A stretch of 39,930 nt of DNA from NCBI GenBank assembly GCA_002352425.1, contig DEIK01000009.1, positions 1 to 39,930 on the forward strand. Reading direction: 5' to 3'. Shown here one piece after another: positions 34,013-39,930 of this stretch. Both the position numbers and the translations under genes were made by a program. The notes under the pieces were generated by a model. It ran no database searches and was not told the origin of the DNA. It worked only from the letters and a program-made list of their open reading frames with translations. Positions within the stretch are counted from its first letter, which is position 1; every line of letters starts with the position of its first letter. The stretch is from Rhodobacteraceae bacterium UBA2776 (GTDB taxonomy: Bacteria; Pseudomonadota; Alphaproteobacteria; Rhodobacterales; Rhodobacteraceae).

Positions 34013-35608
34013 TTAGGTGATGCTAAAAGCCAGCGGTTTGATTGACTGAAACAGGCCAGTTTCAGTCAATGCGGCCATGGCAGACTCGGGCAGCGGGTGG
34101 TCGATGTAGAGCAGCGCAATTGCATCGGCCCCAACGCTGGAACGGCCCAGTGTAAAGTTGGCGATGTTGACGTCGTTTTGCCCCATGACCTGACCCAATG
34201 CACCGATGATGCCCGGCGCATCTTTGTTGGTGGTATAGAGCATATGTGCACCAATCTCGGCGTCGATATTGATGCCTTTAATCTGGATAAACCGTGGTTT
34301 GCCATCGCTAAACACAGTGCCCGCGATGGTGCGTTCCGTGGTGTCCGTCACAACGGTCAGTTTGATATACCCATCAAAGACGCCCGATTTTCCCTGCGTG
34401 GTTTTCGAGATTTTGATGCCGCGGTCTTTGGCGATCACAGGGGCGGAAACCATGTTCACGTCGGGATTGGTGGCTTGCATGATACCAGCAATCGCGCCGC
34501 AGTTCAGCGCCTCGAGGTTCATCTCGGTGACGTTGCCATCATAGAGGATGTTGATGGCTTTGATTGGCTCGTTGGTCATTTGGCCGACGAAGGCACCAAG
34601 ATGCTCGGCCAGTTTCAACCACGGGCCCATGATCTTGGCCTCTTCGGCGGTGACCGACGGCATGTTCAGCGCGTTGGTCACAGCCCCTGTCAGCAGGTAG
34701 TCGGACATTTGCTCGGCCACTTGCACGGCGACGTTTTCTTGGGCCTCGGAGGTGGAGGCGCCCAAGTGCGGGGTGCAGACCACGTTTGGCAGGCCGAACA
34801 ACGGGCTGTCGGTGGCGGGTTCAGTTTCGAACACATCGAATCCGGCACCAGCCACGTGGCCTGATTTGATCGCTTCAGCCAAAGCAGATTCGTCCACCAG
34901 ACCGCCACGGGCGCAGTTGATCACACGCACGCCAGGTTTCATCTGTGCGATGGCCTCGGCGTTCAGGATGCCACGGGTTTTGTCGGTCAGCGGCACGTGC
35001 AGCGTGATGAAGTCGGCGCGTTTCAGCAGCTCGTCCAGCTCAACTTTTTCGACGCCGATTTTGGCTGCGCGCTCATCAGACAAGAAGGGGTCGTAAGCAA
35101 CGACTTTCATCTTGAGGCCAAGCGCGCGGTTGGCGACGATTGTGCCAATGTTACCAGCGCCGATTAGGCCCAACACTTTGTTGGTGATCTCAGAGCCCAT
35201 AAAGCGGGATTTTTCCCATTTACCGGCTTGGGTCGAGGTGTTTGCCTCGGGGATTTGACGGGCGACGGCCATCATCAAGGAAATCGCGTGTTCGGCAGTG
35301 GTGATCGAGTTGCCAAACGGTGTGTTCATGACAATCACACCTTTTTTCGAAGCGGCAGGGATGTCGACATTGTCCACCCCGATACCAGCGCGGGCGATGA
35401 CCTTTAGGTTGGTCGCGGCCTCTAGGATTTTTGGCGTGGCTTTGGTGGCCGAGCGAATGGCAAGGCCATCATAGGCAGGGATGGCGGCCAGCAGAGCGTC
35501 TTTGTCTTTGCCGAGGTCGGGCATGAAATCAACATCAATGCCACGGTCGCGGAAAATCTGCACTGCGGATTCGGAGAGTTTGTCGGATACGAGAACTTTG
35601 GGTGCCAT
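34013..35608 (-). CDS. serA: D-3-phosphoglycerate dehydrogenase SerA
   Basis: First enzyme of the phosphorylated serine pathway, oxidising 3-phosphoglycerate with NAD. The 531-residue long form has the substrate/NAD domains with GLIGAGNIGTIVANRALGLK, and the catalytic Arg, Glu and His in NCARGGLVDESAL, FDVFETEP and TPHLGAST. An ASB intervening domain follows, and a C-terminal ACT domain (AHMLYTTNKDAPGIIGALGQ) is the usual serine-feedback site. An AAAGGAG site precedes the ATG. It lies downstream of serC, with a palindromic repeat in the 96-base gap between them. Confidence 0.97.
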   Translation of the reverse strand: MAPKVLVSDKLSESAVQIFRDRGIDVDFMPDLGKDKDALLAAIPAYDGLAIRSATKATPKILEAATNLKVIARAGIGVDNVDIPAASKKGVIVMNTPFGNSITTAEHAISLMMAVARQIPEANTSTQAGKWEKSRFMGSEITNKVLGLIGAGNIGTIVANRALGLKMKVVAYDPFLSDERAAKIGVEKVELDELLKRADFITLHVPLTDKTRGILNAEAIAQMKPGVRVINCARGGLVDESALAEAIKSGHVAGAGFDVFETEPATDSPLFGLPNVVCTPHLGASTSEAQENVAVQVAEQMSDYLLTGAVTNALNMPSVTAEEAKIMGPWLKLAEHLGAFVGQMTNEPIKAINILYDGNVTEMNLEALNCGAIAGIMQATNPDVNMVSAPVIAKDRGIKISKTTQGKSGVFDGYIKLTVVTDTTERTIAGTVFSDGKPRFIQIKGINIDAEIGAHMLYTTNKDAPGIIGALGQVMGQNDVNIANFTLGRSSVGADAIALLYIDHPLPESAMAALTETGLFQSIKPLAFSIT

Positions 35609-35640
35609 TGGTTAGGGCTCCTTTTGTTTGAAAGGGTGTG

Positions 35641-35698
35641 GCTCATCGGCCCCTGACGGGACACTCTTCGCAAAGAAGGCCCGTAGGGACTGATGAGC
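35641..35698. repeat. Cloverleaf-like palindromic repeat, copy 2
   Basis: Outer arms GCTCATC (35641-35647) and GATGAGC (35692-35698) are perfectly complementary. Inside are CCC-TGAC-GGG, a small CTTC/GAAG hairpin, and CCC-GTA-GGG. The right half closely matches the copy at 22475-22528 (both contain TTCGC or TCGCG, then GCCCG, TAGGG and CTGATGAGC). Differences in the inner stems keep pairing. It lies between serC and serA on the serine operon transcript. Confidence 0.75.
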
Positions 35699-35704
35699 GT
35701 TTGA

Positions 35705-36847
35705 TTAAGCGTTGATTTCGGCGTTGAAAGCCCAGTCGAGCCACGGCATCAAGGCCTCCAGGTCGGAAGTCTCAACCGTGCCGCCACACCAAATGCGCAA
35801 ACCCGCAGGGGCGTCGCGATAGGCACCGATGTCTAGGGCGACACCTGCGTCCTCAAGCCGTTTGGCAACCGCTTTGGCAAACGCCGCGCCGTCCGTGATG
35901 CGGACATCATTGAACATCAAACACACAGATGTGTTCGAGCGCAAATCAGGGTCCGCCGCGAGGAAGTCGATCCAGTCATGATCAGCCACAAACGTCTCTA
36001 ACACAGCGGTATTTGTGTCTGCGCGGGCAATCATGCCCTTCAAGCCACCAACCGATTTGGCCCAGTCCAGCGCCACCAGATAGTCCTCAACCGCCAGCAT
36101 AGAGGGCGTGTTGATTGTGGCCCCGCTAAATATACCGTCGATCAATTTGCCAGCCTTGGTCAGGCGGAAAATCTTTGGTAATGGCCATGCAGGGGTGTAG
36201 CTTTCCAGCCGCGCAACAGCCCTTGGCGACAGGATCAACATGCCGTGAGCTGCCTCGCCGCCCAAAACTTTTTGCCAGCTGAATGTGGTGACGTCCAATT
36301 TGTCCCACGTCAGGTCCATCGCGAAGGCCGCCGAGGTGGCGTCGCAGATGGTCAGGCCAGCACGATCGGTCGGAATGAAATCACCGTTCGGAACGCGCAC
36401 GCCCGAAGTGGTACCGTTCCATGTAAACACAACGTCGGAGTCAAAATCGACCGCGTTCAGATCAACGATCTGGCCGTAATCGGCAGTGGTGACTTTGGCA
36501 CCCAATTTCAGCTGTTTGTTGACATCCGTAACCCAGCCAGCACCAAAGCTTTCCCAGGCCAGCATCTCGACGGGGCGCGCGCCCAGCAGCGACCACATGG
36601 CCATTTCCATAGCCCCCGTGTCGGACGCAGGTACGATGCCGATTTTATAATCAGCAGGAATGCCCAGCACTTCGCGGGTGGTCTCGATGGCGGCTTTGAG
36701 TTTGGATTTCCCAACGGCAGCGCGATGCGAACGGCCAAGCGGCGCGTCGTTCAGAGCATCCAGAGTCCACTGGGGGTTTTTGGCACAAGGGCCGGACGAA
36801 AAACGTGGATTTGCCGGCTTGATTGCCGGTTGTGTAGGTATAGACAT
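35705..36847 (-). CDS. serC: Phosphoserine aminotransferase SerC
   Basis: PLP enzyme that transaminates 3-phosphohydroxypyruvate with glutamate to phosphoserine. The 380 residues belong to the longer alphaproteobacterial/archaeal-type SerC group: RFSSGPCAKNP at the start, GIVPASDTGAMEMAMWSLLG, ICDATSAAFAMDL, and the Schiff-base lysine in FSWQKVLGGEAAHG. The start at 36847 (MSIPTQ) has GGAAGGAT upstream; a longer frame to 36928 has no such site and would include the leader hairpin. The same family may also serve pyridoxine synthesis. Downstream is serA; serB is divergent. Confidence 0.96.
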   Translation of the reverse strand: MSIPTQPAIKPANPRFSSGPCAKNPQWTLDALNDAPLGRSHRAAVGKSKLKAAIETTREVLGIPADYKIGIVPASDTGAMEMAMWSLLGARPVEMLAWESFGAGWVTDVNKQLKLGAKVTTADYGQIVDLNAVDFDSDVVFTWNGTTSGVRVPNGDFIPTDRAGLTICDATSAAFAMDLTWDKLDVTTFSWQKVLGGEAAHGMLILSPRAVARLESYTPAWPLPKIFRLTKAGKLIDGIFSGATINTPSMLAVEDYLVALDWAKSVGGLKGMIARADTNTAVLETFVADHDWIDFLAADPDLRSNTSVCLMFNDVRITDGAAFAKAVAKRLEDAGVALDIGAYRDAPAGLRIWCGGTVETSDLEALMPWLDWAFNAEINA

Positions 36848-36868
36848 GGTATCCTTCCAGATATAATG

Positions 36869-36886
36869 CCCCTCGTTGGGGAGGGG
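36869..36886 (-). promoter_or_regulatory. Hairpin in the serC leader
   Basis: On the minus strand CCCCTC (36886-36881) pairs with GAGGGG (36874-36869) across a CCCAAC loop, about 10 bases upstream of the serC ribosome site. It could be a leader control element or part of the divergent serC/serB promoter region. The evidence is a short perfect stem only. Confidence 0.3.
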
Positions 36887-36988
36887 TGTCCCACTTGCCG
36901 AGATAGCGGGGCAATCTGGCTGGCGCAACCCGCAAATCTGCGATATGCGGCGTTTAGACCGGAAAAAACGACATAAAGGTTATGAGAA

Positions 36989-37867
36989 ATGTTTACAGTC
37001 ACCCTGCTTTGCGACCCCAAAACCCCCGTCGTCGGCCCTGCTGTGGTCGAATCCCTGCGCAATGCTTGGGGTGGTGGCGATGCGGTCTGGTTATCGCCGG
37101 ATGTGGCGGCAGAGTTTTCTTTGGAGGTGATGCCGGGCAACCGTTGGGATGTCTGGGCTGATCTGCAAAAGATGGGTGTAGATACGGTGGTGCAGCCGAG
37201 TGAAGGCCGCAAAAAGGCGATGTTGCTGGCCGATATGGACAGCACCATGATCGAGCAAGAATGCATTGACGAATTGGCCGCCGAGGCGGGTATCGGGCCG
37301 CGTGTGGCTGAGATTACGGCGCGGGCTATGAATGGTGAACTTGATTTTGAAGAAGCATTGCGGGAAAGGGTCGGACTGCTGAAGGGGCTTGATTCAACTG
37401 TAATAGAGACGGTTTTGCACAACCGGATCAGCTTGATGCCCGGCGGCAAAGTGCTGCTGGCAACGATGAAAGCCAACGGTGCTTACGCGGCATTGGTGTC
37501 GGGTGGGTTCACGGCATTCACCGCGATGGTGGCTGCGGAATTGGGCTTTGATGAGAACCGCGCCAACACGTTGTTGATCGAGAACGGCAAGCTAACGGGC
37601 GGCGTTGGGCTGCCGATTCTGGGCCGCGAGGCCAAGGTCACGGCGCTGAATGAAATCACGACGCGGTTGGGGCTGAGCACGGGTCAAGTTATGGCCGTGG
37701 GCGATGGGGCCAATGATTTGGGTATGCTTGGTTTGGCGGGGGCAGGGGTTGCCTTGCATGCCAAACCGTCGGTGGCGGCGGAATGCGACATTCGGATCAA
37801 CCACGGAGATTTGACGGCCCTGCTGTTTATTCAGGGGTATGATCTGGACGGGTTTGTTGGCGCCTAA
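36989..37867 (+). CDS. serB: Phosphoserine phosphatase SerB
   Basis: HAD-superfamily phosphatase that completes serine synthesis from phosphoserine. The 292 residues include an N-terminal ACT-like region (about 1-70). The HAD core has nucleophile Asp82 and acid/base Asp84 in LLADMDSTMIEQE, motif II in ALVSGGFTAF and motif IV in AVGDGANDLGML. The cap helix region has ARAMNGELDFEEALRERVGLLKGL. It is divergent from serC across 141 bases, so all three serine pathway genes share one locus and possibly one control region. It is convergent with the asparaginase gene. Confidence 0.97.
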   Translation: MFTVTLLCDPKTPVVGPAVVESLRNAWGGGDAVWLSPDVAAEFSLEVMPGNRWDVWADLQKMGVDTVVQPSEGRKKAMLLADMDSTMIEQECIDELAAEAGIGPRVAEITARAMNGELDFEEALRERVGLLKGLDSTVIETVLHNRISLMPGGKVLLATMKANGAYAALVSGGFTAFTAMVAAELGFDENRANTLLIENGKLTGGVGLPILGREAKVTALNEITTRLGLSTGQVMAVGDGANDLGMLGLAGAGVALHAKPSVAAECDIRINHGDLTALLFIQGYDLDGFVGA

Positions 37868-37918
37868 AGGGGTTTTATCCGCTGCGCGCGGCGGATGTTC
37901 AGGAAAAGAGGATAAGGG

Positions 37919-38917
37919 CTAGAGCAGCTCTTTTGCGGGGCGGATATAGCCCGTGGCGATGTCGTTGCAGTTGATGATCGGCGCGTTCATGCGTTTTAGG
38001 GTGGCGGGGTGATTAGGCTCTAATACGCCCAATTTCAGCAATATTGCCGCAATGGCGCATTCTGCGGCGCGCGTGGTGCCGTCGGCGATTTTCAGGGCCA
38101 CACCCAGTTTCAATTCGGGAATGATCGCGATGTAGACGGCTTCGGCACCGGTTTTTACCGCCACGCGTCCATTCATGGCCCGCATTAATTCAGTGCAAGC
38201 GCGGCCTTCACCAGCCACCAATTCTGGAAACGCTGTCATGGCTTGGACCAAGGTCGCAGCGGCGCGTTCACGAATGGATGCGCCACCGTCCGAGGCAGCG
38301 GCGAAAAACGCCATCGCGCGCGCAAAGCCGTGCAGGGTGGAGGCGTGGTTTGGCGCGGAGCAACCGTCGATGCCAAAGCCGGGGCTGCTTTCTTGGGTCA
38401 ATTCCTCGAACGCATCCAGCACCGCCGTTTGCACGGGGTGTTTCGGGTCGACGTATTCAGACCCGCCTTTGATGTGTTGGTTCAGTGTTAAGAATCCCGC
38501 GTGTTTGCCCGAGCAATTGTTGTGGTATTGGCAAGGTTTTTCGCCGGCGCGGATCAGGGCGTCACGGGCCGTGCGGTCTTGGGGATCATGTGCGCCGCAG
38601 CGCATGTTATCCTCGGCAAGGCCTAGCGCGGCAAGCCACGTCGCGACGCGGTCTGTGTGAATGGCCGCACTGCTGTGCGAGGCGCAGGAAAGCGCCAGCT
38701 GATCTGTGGTCAGCCGCGCCGCCGCCGCCGCGCCGCTTTCGATCAAAGGCAGAGCTTGGATCATCTTGGAAGACGAGCGCGGCAAGATCACTTTTTCGGG
38801 ATCACCCCATGCCTGAACGATGTCGCCCGAGGCGTCGCAAATCACCGCATGGCCCGTATGAATCGACTCTAGGAAGTCTCCGCGCCAGATTTCGGCCATT
38901 GGGACAGGGTATATCAT
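37919..38917 (-). CDS. Class 3 (Rhizobium etli-type) L-asparaginase
   Basis: Hydrolyses asparagine to aspartate and ammonia. The 332-residue protein belongs to the PF06089 family, unrelated to E. coli AnsA/AnsB and structurally close to beta-lactamase/glutaminase folds. With the start at 38917, two Ser-Lys elements and the metal site fall where they lie in the R. etli ReAV enzyme: Ser48 and Lys51 in RSSSK, Ser80 in ASHSS, and Cys135 and Lys138 in NNCSGKHAG, with a further Cys in GIDGCSAPN. The start has an AAGGAAA site; an ATG at 38953 would add twelve basic residues with no support. It is convergent with serB and appears monocistronic. Confidence 0.92.
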   Translation of the reverse strand: MIYPVPMAEIWRGDFLESIHTGHAVICDASGDIVQAWGDPEKVILPRSSSKMIQALPLIESGAAAAARLTTDQLALSCASHSSAAIHTDRVATWLAALGLAEDNMRCGAHDPQDRTARDALIRAGEKPCQYHNNCSGKHAGFLTLNQHIKGGSEYVDPKHPVQTAVLDAFEELTQESSPGFGIDGCSAPNHASTLHGFARAMAFFAAASDGGASIRERAAATLVQAMTAFPELVAGEGRACTELMRAMNGRVAVKTGAEAVYIAIIPELKLGVALKIADGTTRAAECAIAAILLKLGVLEPNHPATLKRMNAPIINCNDIATGYIRPAKELL

Positions 38918-39095
38918 TGCGTTTCCTTTGCATCGTGCGCGAAATTTTGCCAACGGGGCTTTTATTTATGGGCGATAATACGTTAATGTGTATGTATCGA
39001 GTGAAGAACATGCCCGTCCGAAGAAAAGGTCAAGTTGAAATGACCACTGGCGCGGCTTAAATTGAGGCAGAAACAGCTGGAGGCTGTGTAGGATT

Positions 39096-39623
39096 ATGAG
39101 ATCATTTTTGGCAACAACTATGGGTGCTGCGCTGATCGCTATCGTGGCGACCGGGGCAACAGCCCAGCAATCAACAAACCGCGTGGCCGCAAAGACCGAC
39201 TGGAGCGTATTCGTTGAAGACGACCCAACTGAATGTTGGGCTGTCTCAAGCCCCAAGGAAACCGTAAACACCAAGGATGGGCGCGTGGTTGCTGTGCGCC
39301 GCAGTGAAATCCTGTTGTTTGTGTCGTTTCGACCCGGATCGAGCGTGAAATCGGAATTGTCCTTTACCGGCGGCTATCCTTTTGCCAACGGGTCGACCGT
39401 TTCGGCAAATATCGGTGGAAACAGCTTTGAGTTTTTCACATCGGGTGAGAACGCATGGCCTGCGACGCCAGCCGAGGATGCCAAAATCATCACTGCAATG
39501 AAGCGCGGTGCTGAGGTGACGTTCACCGGGCGTTCAGGTCGCGGCACGGTCACCAAAGACAAGTTTTCCTTGCTTGGGTTTACCGCTGCCGTTGAAGAAG
39601 CCGCCAAGCGCTGCTCTAACTAA
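39096..39623 (+). CDS. IalB-family (invasion associated locus B) exported protein
   Basis: A 175-residue exported protein with a signal peptide (ALIAIVATGATAQ) and one IalB domain: WSVFVEDDPTECWAVSSP, VAVRRSEILLFVSFRPG, GGNSFEFFTSGENAWP, and the closing FSLLGFTAAVEEAAKRC. The two cysteines may form a disulfide. IalB was named in Bartonella, but the family is common in free-living Alphaproteobacteria, where its role is unknown. A TGGAGG-like site lies upstream of the ATG. It is monocistronic, ending at a strong terminator 25 bases downstream. Confidence 0.93.
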   Translation: MRSFLATTMGAALIAIVATGATAQQSTNRVAAKTDWSVFVEDDPTECWAVSSPKETVNTKDGRVVAVRRSEILLFVSFRPGSSVKSELSFTGGYPFANGSTVSANIGGNSFEFFTSGENAWPATPAEDAKIITAMKRGAEVTFTGRSGRGTVTKDKFSLLGFTAAVEEAAKRCSN

Positions 39624-39647
39624 GTCCGCCAATATCCGGTCTTGATG

Positions 39648-39675
39648 CACCCTGCCGCCTGCGGTGGGGTGTTTT
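39648..39675 (+). terminator. Intrinsic terminator after the IalB gene
   Basis: CACCC (39648-39652) pairs with GGGTG (39667-39671) and an inner CCGC-CT-GCGG stem stacks between them, followed at once by TTTT (39672-39675). This is a textbook Rho-independent terminator. Confidence 0.85.
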
Positions 39676-39736
39676 GCTTGGGTTTGGGGGGAAAACCCTA
39701 TAGAGGGGGCTTTCGTTTCCAATGCGGAGAGCAAAG

Positions 39737-39930
39737 ATGACCGACACAGCCCCGATTTCACCCGACCTGGTGACCCTCCCGCGCAAAGTGGAGGCTGGCG
39801 AAAAGGTGAACCTCGTCGGATTGACGCGCGATGCGTTGCGCGAGGTTTTGATTGGCGCGGGCATACCTGAAAAGCAGGGAAAAATGCGGGCGGGCCAAGT
39901 CTGGCAGTGGATTTACCAAAAGGGCGTGCG
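39737..39930 (+). CDS. rlmN: 23S rRNA/tRNA adenine C2-methyltransferase RlmN (N-terminal part)
   Basis: The gene runs off the window end, so only 64 codons are seen. After a variable start (MTDTAPISPDL), the stretch VNLVGLTRDALREVLIGAGIPE and then MRAGQVWQWIYQKGVR is the accessory domain at the beginning of RlmN. RlmN is the radical SAM enzyme that methylates A2503 of 23S rRNA and A37 of some tRNAs. The radical SAM core lies beyond the edge. A GGAGA ribosome site precedes the ATG, and the IalB terminator separates the units. Confidence 0.93.
   Translation, partial: MTDTAPISPDLVTLPRKVEAGEKVNLVGLTRDALREVLIGAGIPEKQGKMRAGQVWQWIYQKGV

Noticed and set aside
37877..37896. ATCCGC/GCGGAT hairpin between serB and the asparaginase gene
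   Set aside because: The convergent position suits a terminator, but neither side has a T-run; it may be a weak bidirectional stop. It was not strong enough to list.
38968..39060. 30-codon frame upstream of the IalB gene
   Set aside because: It has no convincing ribosome site and no family resemblance. It lies in the promoter gap between divergent genes, so it is probably chance.
1..39930. Mobile elements, CRISPR arrays, tRNA or rRNA genes
   Set aside because: No direct-repeat/spacer pattern, transposase or integrase motif, or tRNA-like cloverleaf with conserved T-loop was seen on either strand by eye; a covariance search could still find something missed.

Overview
This window looks like chromosomal DNA from a marine Rhodobacterales (Roseobacter-group) alphaproteobacterium. 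The pointers are moderate G+C, tight operons with many ATGA start/stop overlaps, and alphaproteobacterial families such as IalB, UPF0314/DUF2585 and DUF2783, plus a class 3 (Rhizobium etli-type) asparaginase. Taxonomy is inferred from gene content only. No phage, IS element, CRISPR array, tRNA or rRNA was seen. No gene-free gap exceeds 300 bases; the longest (4597-4856) holds a probable small transcription unit.

Layout. 1-1939: NAD salvage (pncA, pncB). 1936-4596 (-): arfB, then an AGXT2L-type PLP phospho-lyase and an APH-fold kinase, probably a kinase/lyase pair that phosphorylates an amino alcohol and then eliminates the phosphate. 4631-4850 (-): small structured transcript. 4857-8644 (-): UMF1-type exporter, MepA endopeptidase, a phytase-like esterase and a queuosine-precursor (VUT) transporter. 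8712-9254 (-): hotdog thioesterase. 9390-12515 (+): yggT, recQ, yaaA. 12524-14806 (-): cytosolic PAS hybrid histidine kinase. 14962-22466 (+): a large thioester alpha-2-macroglobulin with an N-terminal PAN domain, overlapping pbpC (PBP1C), the classical bacterial envelope-defence pair.

22539-33171 is the catabolic centre. A MarR regulator and a thiolase (-) face the homogentisate operon hmgA-maiA-fahA (+). A perfect 18-bp palindrome forms the spacer of the presumed hmgA promoter. After two unrelated genes (DUF2585, DUF2059) come a metallo-beta-lactamase-fold protein lacking part of the canonical metal motif, a flavoprotein aromatic hydroxylase with a 63-residue DUF2783 partner (MhaA/MhaB-like organisation, a possible entry to homogentisate), and an uncharacterised membrane protein with a predicted beta-helix. 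Together these could carry a hydroxyphenylacetate or tyrosine-derived aromatic through homogentisate to fumarate and acetoacetate, with the thiolase finishing acetoacetyl-CoA.

33209-39930: a calcineurin-like phosphatase, the complete phosphorylated serine pathway (serA, serC on -, serB divergent on +), a class 3 L-asparaginase, an IalB-family periplasmic protein followed by a clear intrinsic terminator, and the start of rlmN, cut by the window edge.

The most unusual non-coding signals are two copies of a 54-58 bp cloverleaf-like palindromic repeat (22475-22528, 35641-35698), the promoter-embedded MarR operator, and the structured RNA near 4700.
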